Shown: one piece after another, positions 7,801 to 19,530 of the stretch
How the letters are laid out: every line of letters starts with the position of its first letter
How positions within the stretch are numbered: position 1 is the stretch's first letter
NCBI GenBank assembly: GCA_022747635.1
Contig: JAKTNV010000004.1
Location: 84,983,552-85,047,551, forward strand
Origin: Hetaerina americana
Taxonomy: Eukaryota > Arthropoda > Insecta > Odonata > Calopterygidae
Direction of reading: 5' to 3'
DNA length: 64,000 bases
Program-made: the position numbers and the translations under genes
The notes under the pieces: generated by a model
What the model was told of the DNA's origin: nothing
The model's input: only the letters and a program-made list of their open reading frames with translations
Database searches by the model: none

Positions 7801-10295
7801 TTAGAAGAGTGGTAGGTCTAGGAGTGGGGAGTGGGAGGGATACAAAATTTCGTTGGCAAGATCATCTTTCCAACGGACACATTTCAAAATTTCTAACTGC
7901 TCCAAAGCATCGAGCCTTTGACCTTTTTCTTCAAAATGAATAATTTTTGTCACAAAGTCACTTTTGTGATCACTTTCGATGAGGTGTTTTGCAAAGAGGG
8001 ATGTTATGTTCTTATTTTTTACACATGTTTGGTGTTCTTTAATCCTTTCTTTAAATTTCCGTCCTGTTTGTCCAATATACTTTGTGCTACAATCCGAGCA
8101 CTTTAACTCATACACTCCACTCCTCTCGTTTTCGGGGACTTTGTCTTTAGTGTGAGAGATCAGGTTCTTAAGGCATGAACGACTGTAAAAGGCACATTTA
8201 ATTTTTTCTTTAGGTAAACTTTTAATTACTTTTTGAGAAATAGTCCCAAGATATAGTATTCTCCGCCATTTGGCAGTGGGATCTTTTACATGTTCGGGGT
8301 TGTAAATGTGGCTTAAGGCTATTTTTGTAAGTTTATTCCGGTAAAGTTTATTTATTAGATCTTCTGAATACCCATTGTTTACTGCTAACGTTTTAATTAC
8401 ATTAAGTTCCTTATTTACATTGAATTTTGACATAGGGATAGCGGTCAAACGGTGGATCATTGCATGAAATGCCGAAAGCTTTTGGGTGAAGCAATGCCTT
8501 GAAGAGGAATTAATTAATTGGTCTGTATACATTTCTTTCCTAAAAATGGAATACTGTAACCCATCTTTGTCTTTAGAAATGGATAGGTCGAGGAAATTCA
8601 GGGAACCTTTTTCCTCTTTTTCACACGTGAATTGTACATTAGAATTGATAGAATTTAGATGTGCTAGAAACTGATCTAGTTGCCTATCAGAACCTGTCCA
8701 CACACAGAAGACATCGTCTACATATCTTAACCAACAAAATACATTATTAATGAGAGGGTAGGCTGAGGAGAACAAAACTTTTTCAAAATTGTCCATATAC
8801 ATATCGGCTAGGAGTGGGGACAAGGGCGAGCCCATGGCTAAACCATTGGGTTGTTGGAAATAGGTACCATTAAAAATGAAATAATTTTGGGAAACACACG
8901 TCTTAAGTAATGCACAAAGTTCACTTATAACTGGAACTGGGATGGATTTCCGGATGAGGATGTCTTCGGCAAGGTTCACCGCTTCCATGGGTGGCACGTT
9001 GGTGAAAAGGTTGCGTACATCAAAGGAAACAAGCATGCACTTTTTCGGGATGACCTTTTTCATAAGTTTGTTCACAAGGTCCAAGGAATTCACTACACCA
9101 TATTCCGTGGAAAATTTGGAAACCTCCCTGAAGAGTACATTAAGCCTTTTCGCTAGTATGTGGTTGGGAGCTGACATATTTGATACTACAGGCCTGATCG
9201 GAATCCCATTTTTATGAACTTTAGGTAGCCCGAAAAACCGTGGTGCTGAGGGATTCATTTGCACTAGTTTCAACATTTCACAACTTTTGAATAACGTGTT
9301 ACAAGATTTAATCACTTTCTTAATTTCTTGTTGAAACTTGGGGGTTGGGTCTGAACGAAGTACTTCAATGTTATTGTCCCTGATGAAGTCTTCGCATTTC
9401 GTGATGTAGGTATTTCGTTCTAATACAACCACTGCGCTGCCTTTGTCTGCTTTCTGGATGATCAAATTTTTCTCTGTCACTGAATGTTTAATGGACTTTA
9501 AGGCCTCGTACTCGGTAGAATACTTCATCTTTTTTACTCCAAGTTTTGAGAATTTAAGGAGCTCCTGGGAAACAACTTGTTTAACCGCGATATTTTCTTT
9601 CTGAAGGGCAACTTCAAGGTCAACAGCCAGGTTTTTAATGTTTTTAACAGAAATTGGAATTTTAGGTACGTACTTAAGGCCTTTTTCTAGCAAAGAAATC
9701 TCACTATTAGAAAAGGAATGTCCGGAAAGGTTAACGATTCGAGGCCCAAACTTATGGTCACACTTAGAACTTGTCGATTTTGAACTGGACTCCTTATTTC
9801 TCCGTAGTAAATCAAGCTTACGGTTCATTTTCGCTCTTTTTTGAAAGGAAATCTCACTGCACTTCTGACGGACCTCATTATCAAAGTATAGCCACTCGAT
9901 CCAATGAAGTTTATGGGACAATTCCACGTATAAAAGTAGTAGATAATGGGATATAGCGTCTCGTTTAACATACCATTCGTGTAACTCCCTTTTAAGCCAG
10001 GCTTTCTTGGCTACTCCTATAGCGAACTTTCCTGCCGAGGATTGGGTTTTCTTACACTGAAGGTTGATGTACTTCGGGAAAACTCCAAGGGAGATGCAGC
10101 GGCTGTTGAAGAAGATGTTCAATGACGCATTCCGGTATTTTATGGAGAGTCTTCTGTAGAGGCTTGCCATAACTGCGTTACTGGCGCACTTAATAAAATT
10201 TGTTGTCTCAGGCGTAACTTTGTGGAATTTGCATAACATATAGAAATGTAATGAAATAATTGACTTTGTAATTCCACACACTTTATTTAAAAACA
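7801..10295 (-). CDS. Penelope-like reverse transcriptase with GIY-YIG endonuclease
   Basis: One uninterrupted frame of about 831 residues. The RT domain (about 275-560) shows QKADKGSAVVV at 281-291, the fingers motif GLPKVHKNGIPIRPVVS at about 356-372, SFDVRNLFTNVP at 424-435 with catalytic Asp426, GLAMGSPLSP at 485-494 and catalytic YVDD at 525-528. The C-terminal GIY-YIG nuclease begins at about 727 (GVYEL, then KYIGQTGR) followed by the R...EH segment. This RT plus GIY-YIG order defines canonical Penelope-like elements. The nominal ATG (10296-10294) borrows its first base from flanking DNA. The next in-frame Met codons (residues 20 and 43) are alternative starts. Confidence 0.94.
10243..10295 (-). 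repeat. PLE pseudo-LTR portion, 5' copy (53-bp direct repeat)
   Basis: Identical to 3118-3170. It forms the extreme 5' end of the element and also encodes the first residues of the long frame. It lacks the hammerhead segment that precedes the 3' copy and begins about 3 nt downstream of the predicted ribozyme cleavage point. Confidence 0.9.
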
Positions 10296-12097
10296 TGCTT
10301 CTTGGTGTAACTAGAGTACAGTTTCTAGTTTGTCTACAACCAAATTTAACGTATCGTCCGGGCTTTAATTTCGATTCCTATCAAGGCTCCACTGTTTAAA
10401 ACGGTCAGTATTTTAATTAGCATTTAAAATAATGCAAACCATGGAATTTAATCATCGATGCATGGTAAACAAAGATGTGTTGAATTGATAATACTTATTT
10501 TCAATTAAATTCTCAAATAGCCCAATCTTCTTGATTAGCGATGTTGAAACTGTATTATTATTCCCATCATACTGCGGTAGGCGATATGCCATTATAATTA
10601 ATTTAGTTAGTCATTTTTTTCCACAAATGATAAGGGATCAGAGTAACATTGGACGATCGCGGTAGGGGTAAACATATTAGGACCAAAATTAGTCTTTTGT
10701 ATTCTTCCACTGCCACTCACCCTCGCGGTGGCTTGCAGGGTATTGTGATGGCTCTCTGGCAATACTCGAGCGATCGCTTCGACATACCCCGAACCTAGCG
10801 CTATCTGAGGCAGTTCAGGGTAAGCGATACTTCCACTGCTAAGTCAATAATTCTTAACGCCCAGCATGTATTTGAATCATCGAGGCGTGAACTTATCCCC
10901 CTATACAATAAATCAAATTGTAGTCATGGATCCGCTTTCAATTTATATAAAACCTTTATAATAAAACCTTTAATGTTTCTACTATACCAATATTGAAACA
11001 CTAGGATAAGTTATAGCCTTCTAATGATCGAAATCACTTGGCCAGTAGGAAGGGAAAATACATATTCGGAGGTGATTGAAACTAATGCCCAAGTAGATAT
11101 ATCATCTTTCAACAAAAGTAGCACCAGAGTAATACGTTTTGCTAGTTCAGAAAGGCAGTATTGTTAACATATAAATTAATGAAATGCCTTAATCTAATAC
11201 AGTCCTCTATACATTCTATGTAAATTAAAGTGGCCGAACAATCTATTCCTTCTTTTCCTTTATTATATTACTTCTGTTATGTACCAATTAGGTCATAAAA
11301 GAAAATTTGTGGTCAAAATGTAGTTGAACACCAAAGACATTCATTAGGGCATTGAATACCCATAGATCGAGGGGTCAACGGTAAAGTATAAATCTGAAGT
11401 TGAAGGTAAGCTAATTTTAAACTTATTTCAGAAGAAAATTATGGTATAAGGCGAATATTTTAATATCTGGGCGGTATGTTATGGATAAATGGAAACGGAA
11501 GTTGATAAAACGAGGTGAATCGCGATGGCGAAGTGAGGAAATAGTGAATCGAGGGATCCGACACCAGGCTAACCTGTGACGGAGGCATTGCAATTTTTCA
11601 CAAAACCGACTAAGATTTACGGATGAGGCACCATACTTGATAATGGACTTATATTAGAGGTTTTCAGGGTGTAGGTTTCCCGAGGATCGGAGAAAATGAG
11701 CTGGACACGGATGAAGGCTTTCATTGTAGGGCGAAGGAAAAAGTTGCAAGATGAGATACCGAAATTAGCTACGAAATGAGGGGGCTTGGATAGAAATTTC
11801 AATACACCACCGACTCTTCTGAAAGTTCTTTAACTAATAATGCTTGATAATTTAAAAATAAGCAATATTATCACGATTGACTCAATTTGGACTCAATTAA
11901 AATTGATCACAAGGCAATTAACCTGGCGGGTCTGTATATATTTATGAAAAACTATATTAATAATAAATATTCTTTGTTATGTTAGAGCCGAATAGACCCA
12001 AACGAAGATTTTGAAATCAAGAATTTAAACTAGCAAAAATACGGGATATTTTGTGGTGCTAAAAAGTGCTAACAGTTTCAAACCTTCCTTAATACTG
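10296..12097. repeat. Near-identical tract shared with 53632-55433
   Basis: The coordinate offset to copy B stays at 43336 throughout and no substitution was found on reading both texts. Together with 2707-3115 (offset 50485 to 53192-53600) it forms a ~2.2 kb tract much more similar than the flanks on either side. It holds a LINE-tail fragment at 10612-10770 and the first unit of a tandem repeat, but no gene. Confidence 0.9.
10612..10770 (+). mobile_element. LINE 3'-end fragment (CR1/Jockey-type tail family)
   Basis: It contains 'ttttttccac', 'gataagggatcaga' and the 3'-untranslated block 'ctcgcggtggcttgcagggt'. The same order occurs around the mariner at 41.2-42.3 kb, at 53948-54106 and at about 56000-56145. 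In the 41.2 kb copy the first part translates as a FFPxTIRDxN motif, typical of the end of LINE ORF2, so these are 3' tails of one LINE family. Confidence 0.6.
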
Positions 12098-13375
12098 TCC
12101 ATTCAGCATGGTGCTTATACCCCGCACCCTTACCATTTTTTCCTCCGTTGTTCTTTCTTCATCGCCAATCCTCGACACCAGATCTAGTTCTCTCCGTTTC
12201 AAGCCGAAAAACCGCATCGCAGTCGTCTTCTACTGGAATCTTAACCGAAATTAATTGGGTAATTGAATTTGAACACTTCAGCTCAATCGTTGGAACATGG
12301 GAAAGAATTAGTCCACTATTAATATTACCTTTGATATGAAAAGAAATGGGAAAAGGAAGGTAAAGTAGTTTTGATCTTATTTCGGAAGGAAATTATGTTG
12401 ACAAGGCTAATATTTAAATATCTGAGCCGTATTTTAATGTTAAAGGGAAACAATTTGATAAACGAGCGAATCGTGTTAGCTAAGCGAGGAGATAGTGAAT
12501 GGAGACATCTGACACCAAGTATTCCAGGCAAAGCTGTGACAGAAGCATTACAGTTTTTCACATAACCGACTAAGATTTACGGATGGTGCACCATTCTTGA
12601 TAAGCATGATAATGGACGTATGCTAGAGGTTTTCATGGTGTAGGTTTCCCGGAGATCTGAGAAAGTGAGCTGGACAAAGATGAAGGCAAGCTACGAAGCT
12701 TTCATTGTAGTGCGAAGGGCATAAGTTGCAAGACGAGAGGTCTAAAATCGTAACACAAGGGAGATCATAAACTGTCTCCAGGTAAGGGAGAATTTAGATA
12801 TTCATTTCAATACACCACGGACTCTAAAATTTGAAGTAATAATATTTTATAATTTACAGGTATTATTATCACGATTAACATAATTAAGATTAACCAGAAC
12901 GCAATCAACTTAACCTGGCGGGTCTGTTTACATTTATGACAAACTTTGTAAAATGAATAACATAGCAAATAAGAATCTATTAACGCCGAATACACCCAAA
13001 CGCAGACTTCGAAAACAAGAATTTTAACCAGCAATAAATACGCGATTCTTTATGGTGCTAAAAAGTGCTAACCGTTTCATATATTCGTTCATTAATCCTG
13101 TCAATTCCGCAAGGTGCTTATACCCCGCACCCTTACCGTGTTTGCCTCCACTGTTCTTTCTTCATCGCAGATACTCGGCACCAGATCTGGTTACCTTGGT
13201 CTTCGGGACGAATAACCGCATTGCAGTCGTCGTCTACCACCCGAATCTCCACTGAAATTAATTGGGTAATTGAATGTGAACACTTCAGCTCAATCGTTGG
13301 AACATGGGAAAGGGGTAGTCTACTATTAATATTACCTTTGATGTGGAAACATGATTCGTTTAGTGAATAATGGTA
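11400..13375. repeat. Two diverged tandem units of about 950 bp
   Basis: Unit 1 is about 11400-12345 and unit 2 about 12346-13375. Matching landmarks include 'ccgactaagatttacggatg' (11608 and 12567), 'ttcattgtag' followed by gcgaagg (about 11721 and 12699), 'gtgctaaaaagtgctaac' (about 12056 and 13051) and 'cttataccccgcaccctta' (12114 and 13117). The copies differ by many substitutions and indels, so this tandem duplication is old. No coding function is apparent. Confidence 0.8.
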
Positions 13376-15600
13376 TGGGTTTAATATTTTTTTATTTTTA
13401 TCAATGATACCCATGTGCTGATAGACAATGTCAGGTGGCGTTCTAGTCCCAAATAGTCAACTATAAGAAAAACAATCATCTGTAAGAAAAAATAAAAAAA
13501 GGAAGCTATTGCATATAATTTTAGACCACACATTCAAATTATTACATTTATTCCTTACATCTTTTTTTTAATAGTATGCACACTGTTAGGAAAGGGCTGG
13601 AATATTTTCGCAGATGTGTTTCAATCAACAATTGTTTTACTAAGAAATTTTTTTATTATAGTAGTTCTTTGTGCCTGGTATTTTACCTGGAATTTGTAGT
13701 CCTTTCTCCGTGTAAAATTTGGGTGACCCATAGTCCTTTCTCCGTGAAAAATTTGGGTGACCCGCCTCTTTCCCAAGATCTGCCCGAGCTTTTTCCCCCT
13801 TCAGAATACGTCTGCTTATTTTGCTTCTACTTTGTAGAGGTTCCCAGCCCAGAATTTTTAGCATGTCAAACACTCCATCCTCTTATGTTTCCCCAGTACA
13901 TATCGGGCAGCCTCTTTTTTCTACATTTCCGTTTTTTGTTATGTCCTTCATTAGGGTCCCATACAAGAGATGCGTACTATCAAATTGGTCTTACCAGGGT
14001 GTGATACGCCTTTCTTTAGTTGCCCTAAAGCTCCCTTTGAGATTTCTCATCACCCAATGAAGAGTTTTGAAAGCTTTCTTAAAGATGTACTCCACGTATA
14101 GCCCCCACCCTAAATCCTCTGTTAAAAATGCGCTTAAGTATTTGTAGCTACCACTTCTAGGAATGACATTTTCTGAGAATTTATAGTCTCTTTGTTTCCA
14201 TTTGCCTTGTTACTAAAGGTGATGGATTTGCATTTGCTAATATTAATACCATCCCACGATTAGTCGCCCAATCCGCCATTCTATTAATGTCCCTTTGACT
14301 ACATTAAGTTACCAATATAGTTATCACTTTACTAGAGACAAGAGGAACACCGCGTGTCATAAGCTTTCTGTCATGGTTTCAGGAGAGAGTATGTATTTGC
14401 CCAGTTCAGTATGTTTTTATTCAAGTTTTTTTAAAAAATTGAATACATTGCATTTTCCCAAGTTATGACAAAGGATGTTCTCAATGACTGCAGACTTGAA
14501 GCAATACAACTGCGGTGGTAACGGGCAGGTTTAGGCAGTCCCATTTCTTATTTGCTGTATGGAAATAAACATTCGCTGAAGTTTATGTCTCCATGGAGAT
14601 TAATGCTTTTAATAAGAATTATCTCATCCAGGTATTTAACCGAGTAGGTGTAGAATAATGACTGCTTACGTGTACATCACGTGTTCCTCATGTGCAAGCA
14701 TTTGACAGCAACGCTTCCGAAACTTGTTGTCCCGTGCGGATGGAAAAAAGCAAGCGACGGCAAGGGAATTTACTAGAAGTAGTTTTAATAATACGCGGCG
14801 GTAAAAATGGTTCGCTTCTGACTAATTATGTATTTGCCGTCAAATACGAAGGAAAGTTCAAGTAAATCTTATAATAGCTATCGTGCAAGTACTACCACCG
14901 GTGCCTTCTCTGCGGTCATCGAAATTAAATTTTCCGACAACAGCAGCAAGCTTCTGTTCGCAGGCTGGGGTATTAATGCAGTGAATACGTGTTGAAGCTG
15001 CTTACCTTTGAGGAATACTGAAATGAACATGCAATGTACACAGCTGATCAATAGTGATAGCAACTAAACATTCCACGTCAAGCTCTCATTTCATTTGCAA
15101 GAGGAATGTCAATTTCCATATTCCTGTGCGATTTGTCGGGGCGAAAAAGTAAAACTTGGAGCCCCTTGGTGCCACAGTTGTCTCAATCGTGTGGTTTGTT
15201 GTGGAACTTATCATTTAAAAATTTCGTGTTGTGTAACTGACGAAGTAAATATTCCGTACTCCTGTCTGCTTCTGATGAACAAGGTGCGAAACTTGTTTAA
15301 CATATTCTGACCTGGAGGTCATCGCTTGCAAAAAGATAGTAGACATTCACTGCAGTAGCAACTTGAGGTAATAGGTATATATGATACGGGAACAAGCAAG
15401 TTTTCTTCGTTAAATTTGAATATTATACGTTATATAGTCCTTACAGTAAAAAATAATGAACATATCCTAGAAAATCCTATACCACAGCACGTATTGCTGT
15501 ATTAAATTGTGCACCTTGCATGCAAAAATGGTACCATCAGTAATGGTATATCAGTTTTATTATTGCCAGATTTCAAAGTTTAACCTTCACGTTACAAGAA
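13376..15600. other. Duplicated non-coding sequence
   Basis: It aligns with about 56780-58930 with moderate divergence and several indels. Frames are short and not preserved between the copies. I see no gene, RNA or mobile element here beyond the duplication itself. Confidence 0.55.
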
Positions 15601-15639
15601 GATACGGAAATCTTTCAGCTTTCAATGCCTAAAAGGACA

Positions 15640-16176
15640 CGAGCCACTGGGAGGCAATTCAGGAGGTTGATTGTTTTGAATGCTACACAAAGCCATTCGC
15701 AGGAGTTTGGTGGCCATATGTGACAGTAATAAGGGAGGTAGTGTTCATCATTCTTGGTCGACGAAACAGTAGCAGATAGTGCAGAATATAACACGGAAGT
15801 TGTCAACGCGAGTCTTAGCATTGGGTACATTACCGAGAGAAATCCATTATTTTTAGTCTTGCATGCAGTATAAGAGGAGCATGTAGCCGATGACAACCGC
15901 CCAGGTGGAAAATCGAGGTAGGCAGGAGGTTTATTGTTTTGGTTGGTACACAAAACCATGCGCAGGTATTTAATGACCATATGTCGCAGTAGCGAGGGAG
16001 GTAATGTTTTACCGATTAAGAAGGATGAATTTTAACAGATAGTGTAGAAGATAACACTGAAGTTGTCAACGCGGTTCTTAGCATGGATACATCATCGAGA
16101 GAAATTTATTATTTTTAGCAGTGTATGTGATGAGAGGAGCATTTGGCTGCTGACAACCACCCACGTGAAAAATTTA
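15640..16176. repeat. Tandem pair of about 257-bp units
   Basis: The block from about 15650 to 15917 is repeated in diverged form at about 15918-16176. Landmarks are 'gttgtcaacgcg' followed by tcttagcat, 'gagagaaat' followed by attatttttag, and 'gatgacaaccgccca' with 'gctgacaaccaccca'. Copy B (58940-59225) has only one recognisable unit before diverging. Confidence 0.75.
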
Positions 16177-16179
16177 GTA

Positions 16180-17080
16180 CCATTTTTGCGTATCTTTTAC
16201 GTAATTAATTGCGGCTCACGAAAAATTTCAAATTTTGAAAAACTAATCTAACTATTAAGAAGCTTGGCCACCCATCATATGTTCGCAGTTTTGCACATGA
16301 AAGTGGTGTCATCAGCATATAAATCAGTTTTAGATTTCATATGACAGGGCATGTCATAATCATGATAATTGTAAGTACTTTCCCCTGAAATGAAACCTTC
16401 CCATCGAAAAAATATTGCCTCATTTGGAAGGAGAACGGAGCCATGAAGTTTCCCTTGCGATGGTAACAGTTATTTAGTTCATTTATTGCAGATTCTTCTC
16501 CACGGATATTTAGAGAAATTCCACCTGCTTAGGCAGGCACTGATAAGATATTATCTCGGAATACCAAGGTCGTCATTATATGCATTCCGTATTCTGCCAT
16601 TTAAAAAATAAGTAGATTCAAAAATAATGGAAGATTTAAATATCAGCAGTTTCCAGTTCAGGAAAGAGGATATTATCAATCCGGGGTAAGTAAAACAATC
16701 TGGATTAGGGCTTACAGGAAGAGTGGAGTGAGGGTGATTAAAAGAGTTGCTGGGGTCAGTGATCAGGATGAGATTCTATATTTTGCGATAGGGAACGAAG
16801 GCTGCATGTTACACAGAATACAGAGACCATTAGAAATCACATTCTAGGACTCCATGCCTGCAAAAGGAATACAATAGTCATCGCAAATTTATAAAATTGC
16901 AAATTCTTATGGCCAGGATATCTACACTTTCCCCCACCGTAACTCAATTGACATAGAAGGAATCTATACGGGAAAGCAGCGGCTGACCATAAGGATTTCT
17001 TTCGGTAATAAACTGAAAATGACATTAACTGTGATAGCCCAATTGCTTGTGTATACATATTCACCATTAAAAGACCCAAC
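16180..17080. other. Duplicated non-coding sequence with no recognisable gene
   Basis: Part of it (about 16560-17080) has two relatives in copy B, one diverged (about 59390-59900) and one closer (about 61340-61830). Nothing coding is supported. Confidence 0.5.
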
Positions 17081-17082
17081 TT

Positions 17083-17540
17083 GGGTCTTTTATTGTGGTC
17101 AATCTTTGTTTGCGGTTAATTGGGGTACGAATATTCACTGCAACAGTGTGCGAGTGCGATGATCCTGGCAACCATTCGTTCGGGAAAAAAACGTTCAAGG
17201 TACTGCGTGAAAACAGAGGCGAATTAAATGACCGCTGTTCGTTTAAAATTATGTATTATTGCATAGGTTCCAATGATGACGCAGTAGTTTCTTTCTCGTT
17301 TGCAACTAAAAATGATGGCACAGTTTGCTTGTGTAAAAATATTCACTATTAAAACACCGAAATTGTGTCTTATTGTGGTCAGTCTTTGTTTGCGGTTAAC
17401 TATAGGTACGAATATTCACTGCAACAGTGTGCAAGTGCAATTACGATCCTGGCACCCGTTCGTTCAGGAAAAAAAAACGTTCAAAGTTCTTCGTGAAAAC
17501 AGTGGCGAATTAAATGACCAACGTTTGTTTGCACCGAGGG
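17083..17540. repeat. Tandem pair of about 285-bp units
   Basis: The second unit starts near 17368. Both units contain 'gtctttgtttgcggttaa' or a close variant, 'gaatattcactgcaacagtg', a run of A followed by 'cgttcaa', and 'ggcgaattaaatgacc'. The related block in copy B (61840-62000) has one unit. Confidence 0.8.
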
Positions 17541-17924
17541 GACAGTTTTAGGGAAACTTTCTGTGAAACATGCATGGCCATAAGAAGCCGCCTTCTCTGT
17601 ATAAAACTGTTCCCAGATAATTTTCGATTTCACAATGAATAAGCGCCTCATTAAGAAAAAGATGAAGCAGTACATTTGTTATGTTTATTTGCTTTTAAGG
17701 GCCGCATGTGAAAGAAATAGTGGTAGGTAAGGGGTGGTGGCTTGGGGTGTAAGTCACGATGACGAAGACCACCGAAAGGCGCACCGCATGGCGTAGAAGT
17801 CCAACTACGATCGAGAATTGTTACGCGATATTTTAGAAACCATATTAAATAGTTCTTTCCACCTGCAGCAATGGGATATTTTATATTAATTACCGTTATG
17901 TCAAGGCAGCATGCAAAGGGAATG

Positions 17925-18260
17925 AGAAGGAAGAGAGAAACTAGGAGAAATAAGGAGAGAGAAAGAAAGATTGCACGAGTTTCCTTTTGCTGACCCAAAG
18001 AGGTATCGCGCACAGCTCGTTGGAACCCATTTTCCGGCATTCGTCAAAAGGTGAGAACGAAGGCCGATGGCCGGTCCATCACGTCCCTCCTGCAGGAACT
18101 GCAGAGAGGTACGTCCTACTGATGCCATGTTACAGCGGTCCATTAAAACAGGAATCCGCTGCCTTCAGAAAAAGTGGAAGGAACGTGAAGAAGGATGATT
18201 GACAATGGAACAGGAGGAAAGAGAGCGATGGGATGATTCAATATAACAAAATATTACGCA
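17925..18260 (+). other. Conserved block of unknown function, copy A
   Basis: From about 17925 the match to copy B (62385 onward) becomes abruptly tighter than in the preceding 250 bp. From 17960 to 18225 I find only a few substitutions and one 4-bp indel. On the plus strand a short frame ends at a possible splice donor (AAAAG|GTGAGAAC near 18050), and on the minus strand frames are also open. No family is recognised. It may be an exon, a regulatory block or simply another homogenised tract. Confidence 0.35.
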
Positions 18261-18659
18261 CAATCCACATGTACGTAATACTTTCTTATATAAATACAAT
18301 TTGAGAATTAAATTAATCTCAAAATATTTCACACCTGCACATTACCATGTTAAAATGGATAAGTGCCTGACACGAAGTGTATGTTATCTCTAAGTCAATG
18401 TCACACCCCAGTCACTTTAAATGTCCTGCCTAATTTGATCGCCTAAGAGTCACTTTAATTCACCCCCCATTTCTCTAAGTGCGTTGGTTGCGTCCCTTAA
18501 GCCCCATCGGGGGCCCTACCGCGAGGGTGGAGGCCTTGTCTCGAGCTAAGGGGGCTCCTACACACTGAACCTGTAGGGGAGGGGGAGGAGAGGAGACGAT
18601 CCCTTACCGTTTTTTTATCTGCAAGGTCCAACGGCGGCAGATCGTTCTCCATCGACGAT

Positions 18660-18735
18660 CCCTCGGTGCACACGCACACTACACTATTCACCAGGCACTA
18701 TTCACGAGGCACTATTCACGAAAAAAGCACCATAA
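18660..18735. repeat. Short tandem 'aggcactattcacg' units
   Basis: Copy A has the 13-14-mer 'aggcactattcac(g)' twice in a row plus a related 'cactattcacc'. Copy B (63170-63205) has fewer units. This is a small copy-number difference between the duplicates. Confidence 0.7.
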
Positions 18736-19530
18736 TGACCATGCACCACATATCACTGACACTAACACCGACACCATCGCCTCTCTCCAACGTTCGCTGG
18801 GTCGTCGTGGCAGATTCCTTCCTCTTCACAGGAACTGGGAGGCTCCGTGTATGTAGGTGTGGTGATCACATGTTCTGTGGATTGTGTTACTCTAGGGCTT
18901 GAATTTTGAATGTTGATGGCGGCGTATGTTGAGAGAACTGATGTTATCCGAGTGAAATGTGGAGACTGATGTGAAAGAAGCACAGTTAAAACAAAAACAG
19001 ACGAATCTTAGTTCGTCTTGGTTTATTCGCCGACGATGAAACAATTGCTGCTACCTCCGATTTCAATTTCACGGAATCAGTGTAAGAAACCTTTAGTAAT
19101 GGAGATCTCGAACGTGCAGTAACTGCCGCTAATGCAGTATGGGCATTTTATGATGGAAATTCAATTGTCCATTTAGTAAGATAGCACCTCATGTGGCTTA
19201 GTGTTAGACCGCGTGAGTACTCGCGACAAGGAGAACAACAGGATATCCATACATTGAATGCATGGTATATGCGTCTGGACGAGGACAGCGACAAGAACTA
19301 TGATTAGCAGCGGAAAGACACGTCCGCGGAATATGGATTGTATGAGTCAACACCGACCCAGAGTAAGAGAGGCGCTGAATTCGGGATTAAATAAGAGAAA
19401 TGCGGGTACCAACGGGAGAAAATTCCACATGGATCCACAGGAGTGCTTTGAAAATTGTCAATCATCGGAATATGGCATGAAGTGCGTTCATTATGATTTT
19501 TTGGAAAAGCAGAAAGCAGTTTCACAATGT

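Larger units (their letters stand above)
3116..10295 (-). mobile_element. Penelope-like retroelement with a nested Jockey LINE; absent from copy B
   Basis: Comparison with copy B gives the boundaries: shared sequence stops at 3115/53600 and resumes at 10296/53632. Copy A has 7.2 kb where copy B has 31 bp, so the insertion seems to have replaced about 31 bp of target. Without the nested Jockey element the PLE is about 2.7 kb. It has a 53-bp direct terminal repeat (3118-3170 and 10243-10295), a single long RT/GIY-YIG frame on the minus strand, and a hammerhead-like motif at 3171-3210. This matches the known pseudo-LTR organisation of Penelope-like elements. The intact frame and absence from the otherwise identical copy B indicate recent insertion. 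Confidence 0.93.
1..19530. repeat. Segmental duplication, copy A (left edge outside window)
   Basis: This block aligns in direct orientation with 49991-64000. Anchor pairs are 38-319 with 50021-50302, 2707-3115 with 53192-53600, 10296-12097 with 53632-55433, 17950-18230 with 62430-62730, and about 19490-19530 with 63960-64000. Copy A carries insertions that copy B lacks: a 7.2 kb Penelope/Jockey nest and a SINE fragment at 1932-2089. Copy B carries extra blocks at about 50394-50790 and 59230-61350. Similarity is uneven, from no visible difference to heavily diverged with many indels. Apart from the transposon genes I see no convincing protein gene in it. Confidence 0.93.
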
